Shown here: positions 1-11,493 of the stretch, piece after piece | Numbering within the stretch: position 1 is the stretch's first letter | How the letters are laid out: each line of letters begins with the position of its first letter | Notes under the pieces: generated by a model | Database searches by the model: none | What the model saw: only the letters and a program-made list of their open reading frames with translations | What the model was told of the DNA's origin: nothing | Source of the DNA: Oehlia diaphana | Lineage: Eukaryota > Glomeromycota > Glomeromycetes > Glomerales > Glomeraceae | DNA: 23,960 nucleotides | Assembly: GCA_003833135.1 (NCBI GenBank) | Contig: QZLH01000323.1 | Span: 1-23,960 of the forward strand | Direction: 5' to 3' | Made by a program: the position numbers and the translations under genes

Positions 1-486
1 AAAAAAAATTACTTGGGTAACAATAAAAAAAAAAAAAAAAAAAAAAAAATATTTTTATTTTCTCCTTGAATAGCAAGTTTTTCCGTGGTTTGATAACTAA
101 TCATGTGATTATTTTTACATAAGAAAATTAACGAATCCACAAAGTTCGTTAAAAAAGTTGTCAAAATAAACGACAAAAAAAAAAAAAAAAAAAAATCATA
201 CGATAACTTTGGGGATATAATATATTGTATTTGATGTACAGTATATGATAATTGATATACATGAAAAATATCGTAAGATTTCAAAATTGTGATTATTGTG
301 ATTAGGTTATTGTTACAAATTTTTACAATTAAAAAGTTCATGAGTAAATTTTGTACTTACATAAATTATTTTTTCCGAAATAATTAATTCAAAAATTTTC
401 TAATAATTATTATTATTAGGACAAAATGAATTTTTAAAAGCGATTAAAATATTATTAATATTATTGTATATCTAGTATATAATATC

Positions 487-504
487 TAGATATCTAGATA
501 TCTA
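487..504. repeat. 18-bp perfect AT-rich palindrome
   Basis: TAGATATCTAGATATCTA reads identically on both strands. It lies in a longer TATCTAGA-rich patch (about 466-510). Because the sequence is built of simple repeats, a chance origin is likely. Confidence 0.6.
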
Positions 505-810
505 ATATCTCCCAAATTTTCCAATAATCTAAATAAAAGAAAGAAAAACCTTTTTTTTAAAAAATATAGATATAATATACATAAAAAGAAATATACTTGT
601 ACAGTATCCATTTACCTTTTCTTTATTTCTCTTTCTTAACATTGTTATTAATATTGTACACGGTTCGGTTACAGTCAAATCGGGAAGTTCGTGTAATAAA
701 TCTCATCTTTTAAAACTTATTGGGTGAATTGAATCACAAGATGAACACAAAATCCAAATTTGAGTAAAAATAACCAAATATTTAATAAATATTTTGTTTT
801 GTCTAATAAG

Positions 811-1090
811 TCATCTGATCAAATGAATCAATTTCTTGTGTTTCATTAAAAAATCAAATGGTATTTTTTTACCAAGAAATTCTGAAATGTTTTGATTGGC
901 ATCTTTCCAGTTACCCGTTAATCCTGTAATCTTTGTAATATTGTAAATATTGTAAATATTGTAATCCCTGTTAATCTTTGATTGAAGATCATCTAAATTA
1001 TATTTGATACCGTAATATAAATACAAGTAATATCTCTAGTTTTTGTTCCATTTTCTTTGTGGCAAAGGAATTCAAAACCTTCTCTGAAAC
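811..1090 (-). pseudogene. possible relic of an unrecognised coding sequence
   Basis: On the minus strand a 71-codon open frame (1026 to 811) has more complex amino-acid usage than its surroundings, including the stretch LTGNWKDANQNISEFLGKK. Immediately upstream (about 1090-1030) a different frame reads as a plausible peptide (GFEFLCHKENGTKTRD). Switching frame between the two without a clear intron suggests a broken gene copy. I do not recognise a family. It could equally be chance open frame, so confidence is low. Confidence 0.25.
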
Positions 1091-1903
1091 ATATTATATT
1101 TATTATTAAAGATTTAAATATTTTTAATCAGTTTCAAAATTATATTTAAATATTTTTTTTACAAATTTAGTCACAATCTTATGATTTTGAAGGCGCAATT
1201 TGAAATTTTTAACAAATTAGTAATGGTTTGAATGACATCAGTAGAATTAGAATTTGTGGAAATAATCATCCCTTATTAATATTAAATTTAGGCCGTCCCT
1301 AATCCATAATATTTTTAACAATTGTAATATTTTTTTAACATTAGAAAACTCGACCCTAATTGTCAAAATCCTGATTTTCGCGTAATTCCGTGATAAACCT
1401 GTTATACAAAAGTTTATCCCTTATTTTAAATTACTTTTTTTATCTTTAAACAGGATTTTTTTTTCCCCGCGAAAAAGTATTTTGACGTGGGTAAATTTTT
1501 GATTTTTGTAACACTCCAAAAATTTTCTCTTAAAAATAAAATAATTGTTTCTCTATTTTTTTTTTTTTTTTTAGAAAATTTGAAGGGTAACAAGTGTTTC
1601 AATAAGTAGTACTAAACGACCGTAAAATATAAAATTGGTAATGTTGTTAGCTTAAAATATTCATTCATTGGTAGCTTTTTTTGTAGATCTTCCAAATCAT
1701 CATGCTTCTATAATTATAAGTATTAAGTCATACTTTGTGTATCAATGCATATTATTATTATACCAATAACCTATATAAATAATGATGCAGAAAATTCCAA
1801 TAAACTTTACCATTAAAAATTTTTTCTCGAAAAAACCACCACGCTGGCTCGCTGGTAATTTAGTATTATTCCATATTTTTTTTAAAGGACAAATTAATTG
1901 GGA

Positions 1904-1934
<31 letters not shown>

Positions 1935-2013
1935 GTCATATTTTTTTTTAAAAAAAAAACTTTTATTACTTTCTCTTTTTATTTTAATTGGATCAAATTT
2001 TTTTTTGAAGATA

Positions 2014-5000
2014 ATGAGTTCATCACCATCACCATCATCATCATCAACAAAATCTAAACAAAATAATAAGACTTATCCATGGTCTCAAAAAAAATTAAGT
2101 TCCTTTAACCCTTTTCCCCGTTATAATTTATCTTCGAGTCAATATACTTTTAATGATAAATTATATTTATTTGGTGGTATTTCTCATGATAAAACAACTA
2201 ATGATGTTTTCACTATTGAAATTAGTAAGTTATTTGAGAGTTTTATTTTAGTTATTATTGGGTTTTTTTTTTAAATGGGAATGGGTTTTTAAATAGGTTG
2301 TTAAATAAGTTATTGAGAGTTATTAAATATTATTAAAATTCATGAAATTCATTAAAACTATTAATAGTTGTCAAAATTTATCAAATTTATCAAAATTTAT
2401 TAAAAGTTATCAAAGTTATTAAAAGTTATCAAAAGATTCAATAATTTTAAATAATTCATGGTATTTTGACTAGATCAATTTAATTTTAGTTTGAATTTAT
2501 TTAATTTACTTGGTTTAGTTGGTTCTTTTTTTTTTATTTATTTTTGGTCATAATTACTTTGGTTATATATATTTTAATATTTATTAATATACCTTTATAA
2601 ACAATTTAGATACACTTAACGTTCTACCTGTTTTCTCATCGGGTGCTATACCGAAACCTAGATGTCTTCATACTCAAGTAAACTTTGGAGCAAATCTTTT
2701 TGGTAAAAATTTATGGGATATATTATATCAATTTTTTTGGATTTCAACATAATAAATTAATTTATCTTTTTTTTTTTCCCCCTCAATAAAATTTTAGTTT
2801 TCGGTGGTAAACTTGATAATTCTAATGATAAATTAGATAATGACATTTATATCCTTGATACTGGTAAAAAAAAAAAATTATGATGCATACTTTAATTTTT
2901 TTTTCTTAAAAAAATTAATTAAAAATTAATTAAAATTAATTAAATTAAATTAAAATTAATTTATATATTATTTATTTAAATAGATGCCAAAGATATGAAA
3001 TTTGTTTGGAGTAAACCATCAATGTCTGGTAATCTTCCTGATGGAAGATATGGTCATACATCTACACTTATCGGAACAACAGTATATATTTTTGGTGGTC
3101 AAGATTATATGAATCATTTAAATGATTTAATTTCTTTTGATATAAAGAATTTTAAACTTCAAAAGAAGAAGAATAAATTTAAATTATCTTTAGGCAAAGG
3201 TAAATAAAAAATTTTATTTATTATTAATATGTTAAATATAAGATATAAGATGAGGTATAAGACGATGTTAAGGTTATGGTATAAGATTGGAGAATATGGG
3301 TAAAAAAGGGTCTTTCCTTCTACAAATATGCATCCGCCTACAAATATGCATCCGCGCTTACAAATATGCATCCGCGCCTACAAATATCCAAAATCAAATA
3401 CCTTAATTATGCATCCGTCTACAAATATCCAAAATCAAATATCTAACTCGTGCATCCTTTCTACAAATAATAAAACAAATGATTAAAATTTGTACATCTC
3501 TTTTTTTTTTTTTAGGAAATAATAATGTTTTACCTTCATGGAATTTTATTAATCCAAATAATTCACCTCCACCTCCAAGAAGCGGTCATGTTTCCTGTGT
3601 ATATGAAAATAAAATATATATGTAAGTATAAAATATCCATTTTATATTATACAGTATATATTTTAATAATAAATTTTTTTTTTTTTTTTAGATTTGGTGG
3701 TAGTGATGGAGATACGTATTATAATGATACATGGTGTTATGATATACAAGAAAATGTATGGACAGAATTATCTTGTATAGGGTATATACCAACTCCAAGA
3801 GAATATCATGGTGCTACAATTGTAAATGATGTTATGTATATTTTTGGTGGAAGAGTAAAAGAAGGATATGAATTGGGAGATTTATGTGCTTTCCGAATAT
3901 CAAGTAAAAAAAAATATATATTTTAAAAAAATTCTTATTGTTATCCTGTTTTATTATTATTATAATTATTATTCTTTTTCTGATTTAATTTTTTTCTTTT
4001 CCCTTCTCTCCCTTCACTCCCATTCCCACTTCCACTTCCACTTCTACTTCTACTTCTATTTCCATTCGCACTTCAACTCTCCCTCTCCCTCTCCCTATCC
4101 CACTCCAACACCAACTCCAACTCCAACTCTCACTCCAACTCTCGCTCCTACTCCTACTCCCGCTCTAGATTTAAGGTGGTATAAATTCCCGAATCTTGGT
4201 CCATCTCCAAGTCCTCGATTTGGACTTACAATGACTTTATCTCAAGATAAAGTTTATATTTTTGGTGGTGAATCTTTTCATGCAAGACCAGATGAAGATG
4301 GAACAATACATATTTTAGATACTTGTAAGTTTTATAATTCTAAAATTAGTTGTAAAATAGATTTTTTTTTTTTATATATTTGTATATATATATTATTTTT
4401 GATTCAATAGCAAAAATAAAGTTTCCGACTGGTACTAAATTAGTACAACAAAATCCTTCGGAAAAGAATCCTACAAAACCAGAAAATTCTATAGTTTTAC
4501 CTTTCGATGCTTGTAAGTTATAATTAACTTAAAAGCGCGATTCAAGAAATATGTTTTTTACTAATTTAATTCATTCATTTTCCTTTATTATTATTTTTTT
4601 TTTTTTTTAATACTTTCTTTATTGAATTCCTTTTTCTTTTCTCTTCTTTTCTTTTTCTGTTTCTTTATTTTTATTTTTTCTTTCTTTCTTTTATCTTTTT
4701 TTTCGTAATTCACGTACATAATTCACCCAATTCACCCTATTTACCCAATTTCATCCAATTCATGATTCACAGCGAAAATAAAAATTCCAACTGGAACTCA
4801 ATCAACAAAACCAACAGTTCAACAGACTTCAGAAGAGAATTCAATAAATCCAATACAACAAGGTTTATCCCCTCCGCCACGACCGATGACATCTCAATCT
4901 TCTGATGCTTGTAAGTTATAATCACATTAGCTTAAGCAACTAATATACATTATAAACATTTCTTATCTTATTCAACTAATACAAACAATATCTTTTATTT

Positions 5001-8000
5001 TTTTTTTTTTTATAAGCAAAAATAAAAGAAACTCGTCCAACAAGAACAGTACTTGACCAAATTCCAGAAGAAAATTCTTCAGAATTAGAAAAAGTCATGT
5101 CATCTTCATTAGTTATACCGCCACAATCCAAACCTCCATCACTTCCATTACCACCACCACCACCACCACAACAACAATTACAATCTCCTCCTCCATCACA
5201 ACCTCTACCAACTGGTTCTCAAAAATCATCTAAAGGTAAAGAAGTTGATCGAGGTCCAGTATCAATGATATCACCTCCAACAATTTCACAACCAAAAGTT
5301 ATAACTAGTGGAATAATAATGTCACAAGGACCTCCTCCTCCTACAGTTTTGAAAGGAAAGCTCCATGAAGGTGCTAATATTTTTCAATCACAAAATTATT
5401 CACCTACTAACTCTGAATATAGTTCATATGAATTACAAACATTACAAACAATAGGTCCTAATGAAAAACCTCTATCACGTAATCATTCTCTCAATAATCA
5501 TAATATAAATAGTAATAATAAAAATAATAACAATAATAATAATCGTATTTCAAGTATTTATTCACAAGATATGAATGTTTGGATGAAGTCCGGACAAGAC
5601 ACATCATTTAAAAGAGAACATTTTGAAATTCAAGGAACAATTCCGGAAGATTCAACCACGATTACAGCTTCAAATGAAATTTACAAAAATACTAATAATC
5701 AACTATTAAATCATCGAATGCATCGTCGTACTGCTTCACAAGAATTACCAGTTACTTCAGCTCCCAGGATGTTGTCACGGAGAAGAATTTCTATTGATAA
5801 TTATAAAAAGCCAACAGCACAAGAATTACCAACAAATTATTCCCCACGTGTGTTTCCTATAAGAAGAGCTTCAGCAGATAATTATTCACGAATGACAGAT
5901 TTTCCATCAAAAAGAACTCCTAACGAAAATCAAAGATTAAGTGAATTTTCCTCGAAAGGAACTTTGGTAAATAATCAAATGTCAGCTTCACCAACGAGGG
6001 AATTTTCTTTACGGAGAACTTCTATTGATGATCAGAAACCACCTTTAATAACAGAAAAATCATCAAAAAGGGCTTTGGTAAATAATCAAAGAACAAACTC
6101 GCCAATAAAAGAAGTATCAGAATTATCCTCTAAAAAGACATCTAATAATATTCAAAGAACAATCTCACCAATAACAGAGTTAACAGAAACAACAGAAACA
6201 ACAGAATTGTCATCGAAAAAGACTTTGGTTGATGATCAAGAAATAACTTCTTCGGTAACAGAAACAACAGAATTATCCGATCAAATAAATTCGTTAATAA
6301 CAGAAATAACAGAATTAGCTTCAAAGAGGACTTATGTTGATGATCAAGAATCAATCTCACCAATAACGGAAGTAACAGATACAACAGATTTGTCGTCGAG
6401 AAAGACTTTAGTTGATGATCAAGAATCAATCTCTCCAATAACGGAAGTAACAGATACAACAGATTTGTCATCGAGAAAGACTCTAGTTGATGATCAAGAA
6501 TCAATCTCTCCAATAACGGAAGTAACAGATACAACAGATTTGTCATCGAGAAAGACTTTGGTTGATGATCAAGAATCAATCTCTCCAATAACAGAATCAA
6601 CAGATACAACAAATTTGTCATCGAAAAAGACTTTGGTTGATGATCAAGAAACAGTTTCTCCAGTAACAGAATCAAAAAAGAATTTGATTAATGATCAAAA
6701 ATCTTCTTCGCCAATATTGAAATCTTCTCTTACCAATAACCAGACAATTTCACCTACGACAGATTCTATTGATGATCAAAAAGCAATATCGCCTATTACA
6801 GAATCTACAGATGATCAAAGTACAATTTCACCATTTACAGAATCTCCAACTTCTATTGATAATCAAAATATGACTCTAATTAATAATACAAGTATGATAT
6901 CTGAAATAATTCCAACAATTCCAATAATAAAAAGTCCTAAAACTTTATTAACTTCACGAAAGAAAGAATTGAATAAAACAGATGATAAAAATGAAGAAAA
7001 AATTATAAATATTCGAAATATAATAAATAATACTAGAAATAGTTGTTCTCCTACTTTACCAGCTGTTTCAACTACTTCAATTGATAGAAATACGAAAAGA
7101 GATTCATTAGATTCTATAGCTTCATCAGATTCAAATCAAAGTATTAATAGTAATAGTTCATTATCAAATCGTAGAAATGGTAAAGAAATTCGTCCACGTG
7201 GTGCAAGACCTATGAATGGTAATAAACCAAATAATGGTTCTCCTTTAAGTATGAGTATAGATTCTGAGGATATAGATCGAAATAATTTATTACAATTAAG
7301 AAAAAAATTAAATCGAACGAAATTATCTGATTCTTCTGATGATTTATCTGCTCCTTCTTCACCTAGTGAAATAGTTATTTATAAAAGAAGTAATGAGGAT
7401 ACACCAGTATTACAACATTCACGATCACAATCATCAAATTCTTCTGTATCAGATTTTAAATTAAACAATGATAATAATGATGTTAATAATGAGGAAGAAA
7501 TTCAACCTGAAATAGATGAAAATGAGAGTGCAAGTTCAATATATGAGAATGATGATGATGTAGATTTAATTTCGACATCACCACCTCAATCATATGCTAA
7601 TATAGATGATGAGAATTTAATACAAGAACTTGTACAACATAAATCAAATATAGAAGAATTAAAACAAAGAGAATCATGGTATAAAGCTGAACTGGATTCG
7701 GCACGTAAATCAGGATTTACACCCGAATTATCTGATAATATTAATAATAATGATGATATTGATAATTCAATAGGAGAAATTGAACAAATGTTAATTAATG
7801 AAGTAGATGATGATAATATAGATGATATTAATACAGATCAAAATAGAGTTATTGAAGCTATAATACAAATGAGACAAAAATTATTAAAAGCCAAAACATC
7901 TATAGCAAATCAAGCTCAAATTGTATCAGAAAAAATTAATACTTCAGAAAGAGCTAGAGCTGCAGCTATACAAGAAGCGACATATTTTAAAACAAAATTG

Positions 8001-8741
8001 GAAACTTTGGTGAAATTATCCGAATCGAAATTTCCAAATGGTGAAACAAATAAAACAAAAGATTTAGAAAATGAATTAATTAAAGTTGTATCAGAGAATA
8101 AATTATTAGAAAATCAATTATCCGAATTATCTCAATCATCAGTTGAATTATCAAGGGCTGAAGCTAATGAAAAAGCTAGTGAAAGAGTTATTGCAAAATT
8201 GGCTGCTTTAAGATTAAGAGCTACAACTGCTGAATCACAATTAAAAGAATCGAATAAACAGATAGAAAAAATTAATAATGAATTAGAACATTATAGAAAA
8301 GAAAAAATAAACGATAAATTACAATTAAGAAATTTACAATCAAGTTTAAGTCATCATCAACAAATATTTGAACAAGTTAATAGATCTGTACTAGAATCTA
8401 GTAGAAGAGCCGAAGATTCCGAAAAATTATGGAAAGAATCTAGAGATAATATTTTAAAATTAGAAAAAGAAGTAATGGGATTAAGAATTGAATTAGAAAA
8501 TAAAACAAGGGGACTTGATCAAGCTGTCAGTAGAGTTAATGAATTGGAAAAATCTTTAGGTAAAGTTCAAAAAGAAGGTCATGTTGTCAGAAATATGATG
8601 CAAGAAGGTATGACCGAATTATTAAATATAAGTTGGTGGGATAAAGTTAGTAATAATGTTTGGGAAAATGCTAAAATTAGGAAATTAGAAGAAGAATTGG
8701 CTCGACTTAAAGGTTTACGAGATGATAGTGTCATTTTATAA
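2014..8741 (+). CDS. Tea1/Kel1-like Kelch-repeat cell-polarity protein, ten exons, 1,674 aa
   Basis: Exons: 2014-2224, 2610-2702, 2798-2863, 2984-3199, 3516-3621, 3692-3903, 4169-4324, 4411-4512, 4773-4910 and 5017-8741. They total 5,025 nt and every junction is GT-AG. Residues about 20-355 carry six Kelch repeats, each with an [YLV]xFGG strand ending near residues 55, 105, 162, 234, 284 and 335. Conserved pieces include [21 protein letters not shown] and LDTSKIK. Residues about 360-1300 are low-complexity, rich in Ser, Thr, Pro and Asn, with RRxS sites and 25-residue tandem repeats. About 1300-1668 is heptad-rich coiled coil. This order matches fungal Tea1/Kel1 proteins, which mark growing cell ends, bind partners through the propeller and oligomerise through the coiled coil. 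Hyphal-tip function is inferred from the family. The protein is longer than yeast homologues because of the middle. The ATG at 2014 is chosen because YPWSQ and NPFPRY follow it, as in family N-termini. Confidence 0.9.
2225..2609 (+). other. intron 1 of the Kelch gene
   Basis: At 385 nt this is the longest intron in the gene. The donor is GTAAGT and the acceptor is ACAATTTAG. The inside is full of short near-repeats of the type TTATCAAAA. Splicing joins AT|TAGT-type coding in phase 1 and restores the Kelch frame (residue 71 Asn). No function is seen inside. Confidence 0.85.
3320..3470 (+). repeat. minisatellite inside intron 4 of the Kelch gene
   Basis: Units of 18-20 bp built on CTACAAATATGCATCCGC start near 3320, 3338, 3358 and 3378. 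They then change to longer units containing ACAAATATCCAAAATCAAAT at about 3380 and 3420. The array lies wholly within the intron 3200-3515, so it does not alter the protein. Confidence 0.85.
3990..4168 (+). repeat. long pyrimidine-rich simple-repeat tract at the 3' end of intron 6
   Basis: About 180 nt of nearly pure C and T with scattered A, made of repeats such as CCACTT, CCCTCT and CCAACT. It runs directly into the acceptor CGCTCTAG at 4161-4168. It is far longer than a normal polypyrimidine tract. It also stays open in the frame of exon 7, where it reads as a Pro-Thr and Ser-Pro repeat. Confidence 0.85.
4411..5100 (+). repeat. three related exon starts (SKIK module) in the Kelch gene
   Basis: Exon 8 (4411-4512), exon 9 (4773-4910) and the start of exon 10 (5017 on) all enter in phase 1 after D-[TA] and begin SKIK. 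The first two continue FPTGT and IPTGT, and all three go on to an EKN/EEN element. Exons 8 and 9 are 102 and 138 nt, multiples of three with symmetric phase 1-1. They look like tandem duplications of one linker exon just after the propeller. Confidence 0.8.
6336..6710 (+). repeat. 75-bp tandem repeats encoding a 25-residue unit
   Basis: The anchor GTTGATGATCAAGAA recurs at 6336, 6411, 6486, 6561 and 6636, an exact 75-bp period. The unit encodes [15 protein letters not shown] plus a Thr-rich linker and LSSR. More diverged versions extend outward on both sides (about 5720-6880), in the form S-[KR]-[KR]-T-x-x-[DN]-[DN]-Q. The array covers about residues 874-998 of the polarity protein. Confidence 0.9.
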
Positions 8742-8926
8742 GATTTGATTTTATAAGAGATTGTATAAAATGATTTTTTAAACCTTGGAGGGAGGATCAT
8801 AATTTTTTTTTAGAAAGTTATTTTATATATTTATTTGCTATATATGTTGTAGTATATTTAAACTGTAAAGTGGGAAAGAAATTTATTTTGTATTTATATT
8901 TATGTTATTTATATTTCTAATATGAA

Positions 8927-8932
8927 AATAAA
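8927..8932 (+). terminator. candidate polyadenylation signal of the Kelch gene
   Basis: AATAAA lies 186 bp after the stop codon at 8741 in an AT-rich 3' region. It is followed by T-rich sequence. The motif is common in such DNA, so the assignment is only plausible. Confidence 0.4.
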
Positions 8933-8941
8933 CTTTTTTAT

Positions 8942-10784
8942 ATATAACGCTTATATTTTTAACACATCATATTCTAGAACTGCTTCTTATTTTATAAATA
9001 ACCAAGAAACTTTCATCTGACTTGTATAACATTAATATCAAATATCTGAGACTGTAAACTATAAGTGGTTTATCTTTCATGATCATTATTGTTGAATTGT
9101 ATTAGAAGAAAGTCTGAGTTACATTTGGCGGTGGAGGATTTTGACAATCTCTTCCCGTATTCAAATCTCTGTTAAGTGGTATCAAAATATCCTTGTTTAT
9201 ATAAATTTTCAAGGAAATCTATTTATTCTTGATAAATGGTTGGAATTGCGAGAAAATTGATCTGATATATTCTTTTTGATGTCCAAAAACCTGCACTAAA
9301 TTCATAATACATGATACAATTTCTAGTCTTTCTGCTTTTAGGCATCCCATAACGTATAGATGTAAATGCATTAGCTAATAAAAACGATGATTTAGTTCGC
9401 GTCAAGAAGGATTAATAATCAAGTTTCAATGAATGGACATTTACCTCGTAATCTCACACTATTCTTTGAAATTTTTCTTTGCAATGTTTTCCTGAATAAG
9501 GTATCCCAAGTAAAGATTGATTTTTATAGATGCCCTTTTCCAAAAAAATTGTTTTTTGTTCCCAAAAAGACTGTGGTAGCGCTCGTTATTTTCCTTATCT
9601 CATTAATTAAAATTCGAAATTGATTGTTAGTCCACATAATTATTTTCTTGAGAAAAGGTCTAAAGCGTATCATCAAATATATTTTCTTGGAAATTCTCCG
9701 ATATGTCGCACGTCACACCGTACACGGCATACACGTCAAAATTATGAACCCAATGAGTAACCAAGGAAATTATTGATTCTTGCTCATGTATATTCGCTTC
9801 ACAAAAACAAATGTCTCTATACTAATCCGCCACCAATGACTTCCGGAGGGAATTGGATTCAGGCTTCGCAGCCGAAATTGTACGAGAATAATTTTCAAGT
9901 CCCAGAGGATTCAATGAATAGTGATTTAAGTGATCTGATTATTCACCTGTCGTAGCTGAATTCGCCCATTTATTTCATCACGAGTGTAACAAAGAAAATT
10001 AGATCAAAGTTAAGCACGATCCCCAGACTTGACATATTCAACGCGTGAAAGTGTGAAATTGGGTTTAAAGTGTATTCTGAGATAAATAAAATGGTATACA
10101 GTGGATAAAACTGGACGGTTGGAATCCAAGTTTCAATTGATAGATCTAGACTGCAACTAATATAACGACCCCCTTAGAAAAGAAGTATGCCGGCTCACTC
10201 CTTGTTACAGGAATAGCATAAAGTTTTCATCACAGAACTAGATTGTGACTAGCATGACGCCCTCAGAGAAGAAGCATAACTTCTCCCTGATAAGTGTCTC
10301 CAATGTCAACCATATCTTGTTCATTGTTCAACCTTCCAGCTACTACATTTCCTGTTATTCGTTCTTCGCAACAAAAAATCATTAAATAACCTTGTTTGAC
10401 AAATTTGGCATTAATTAATATGCATGAAAGGAAAAGGATTGCGTAAAACCTTGTCCAGAATTTCGTCTCATGTTTTTCGCTGCCGCCTCTTCACTTATTT
10501 TGTCAATTAATCCCGGCTAATTTATTTTGGTTTGAAAATTTTCGTTGGAAAAAAGTACAAATTGTTAAATAAACATAATTTGGCACGTGAGTTACACGAA
10601 AAAATTATTTTTAAAGGCATAATATCTCTACGATTATAAAATATAAATAAAAATAACAAATACCAAATTTGAGATATTGGTAGAATGAGACATTGCCTCC
10701 ACGAAGGCCTTCCATACCGAAAAAATGTAACCACTTCTAGCGTCAGTTCTCGATTTCTGTATGGTTGCATTTCGTTTTTATTAT
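8942..10784. other. gene-free region, left part, probably degraded mobile DNA
   Basis: By eye this is less AT-rich and less homopolymer-rich than the gene-flanking DNA. Short open frames occur (minus 9405-9223, plus 9429-9623 and 9773-9955), but none gives a protein I recognise and none has a good intron-exon context. A partly repeated segment appears at about 10145-10190 and 10238-10280. The overall picture is of old, decayed inserted sequence. Confidence 0.45.
10145..10280. repeat. two diverged copies of a roughly 45-bp repeat
   Basis: Copy one (about 10145-10190) has CTAGACTGCAACTA, then ACGACCCCCTTAGAAAAG and AAGTATG. Copy two (about 10238-10280) has CTAGATTGTGACTA, then GACGCCCTCAGAGAAG and AAGCATA. 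A third, weaker match (CACGACTCCCTTATAAGAAG) lies at about 13296-13326. These are imperfect and were aligned by eye. Confidence 0.5.
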
Positions 10785-10905
10785 TGGGTTCCAGTTAGAA
10801 ATCTAACATGGACGCGATTATAAGTAGAAAATTACATATAAGTCAAAATTGACAAAAATACTAACTAAACTACACGCGAAAATAATCTACTCAAACCGGT
10901 GGGCA
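10785..10905 (+). repeat. 121-bp direct repeat, copy 1, ending at the gap
   Basis: Identical by reading to 11494-11614. It begins TGGGTTCCAGTTAGAAATC and ends CAAACCGGTGGGCA exactly at the first N. It includes two small inverted repeats (GTTAGA-AA-TCTAAC and GTCAA-AA-TTGAC). It is probably the overlapping end of two contigs rather than a biological duplication. Confidence 0.9.
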
Positions 10906-11493
10906 NNNNNNNNNNNNNNNNNNNNNNNNNNNNNNNNNNNNNNNNNNNNNNNNNNNNNNNNNNNNNNNNNNNNNNNNNNNNNNNNNNNNNNNNNNNNNNN
11001 NNNNNNNNNNNNNNNNNNNNNNNNNNNNNNNNNNNNNNNNNNNNNNNNNNNNNNNNNNNNNNNNNNNNNNNNNNNNNNNNNNNNNNNNNNNNNNNNNNNN
11101 NNNNNNNNNNNNNNNNNNNNNNNNNNNNNNNNNNNNNNNNNNNNNNNNNNNNNNNNNNNNNNNNNNNNNNNNNNNNNNNNNNNNNNNNNNNNNNNNNNNN
11201 NNNNNNNNNNNNNNNNNNNNNNNNNNNNNNNNNNNNNNNNNNNNNNNNNNNNNNNNNNNNNNNNNNNNNNNNNNNNNNNNNNNNNNNNNNNNNNNNNNNN
11301 NNNNNNNNNNNNNNNNNNNNNNNNNNNNNNNNNNNNNNNNNNNNNNNNNNNNNNNNNNNNNNNNNNNNNNNNNNNNNNNNNNNNNNNNNNNNNNNNNNNN
11401 NNNNNNNNNNNNNNNNNNNNNNNNNNNNNNNNNNNNNNNNNNNNNNNNNNNNNNNNNNNNNNNNNNNNNNNNNNNNNNNNNNNNNNNNNNNNN
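10906..11493. other. assembly gap (588 N)
   Basis: A run of 588 undetermined bases. Open frames that cross it have no meaning. The identical 121-bp flanks suggest that the true gap may be zero or negative in length. Confidence 0.98.

Larger units (their letters stand above)
1..2013. other. AT-rich intergenic region
   Basis: No convincing gene. The stretch is dominated by A and T homopolymers and short AT repeats. Open frames here, such as a Phe-run-rich one on the minus strand at 9-341, are products of homopolymers. It holds an 18-bp perfect palindrome (487-504), three direct copies of a short ATTGTAA-type repeat near 941-965 and a possible gene relic at about 811-1090 (listed separately). 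The final part, up to 2013, must contain the promoter and 5' leader of the downstream Kelch gene, but I see no distinct TATA box that I would defend among so much AT sequence. Confidence 0.6.

Noticed and set aside
9..341. A 110-codon minus-strand frame with Phe runs
   Set aside because: It consists largely of poly(T) read as Phe, has no recognisable motif and no splice or start context.
6142..6675. A 177-codon open frame on the minus strand inside the Kelch gene
   Set aside because: It is the antisense of the 75-bp repeats. A 75-bp unit is divisible by three, so an open antisense frame is simply copied. Its Leu-rich repeats have no independent support.
9998..10030. Resemblance of AAAGTTAAGCACG to part of 5S rRNA
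   Set aside because: Similarity ends after about a dozen bases, and the rest of a 5S gene and its internal promoter are absent.
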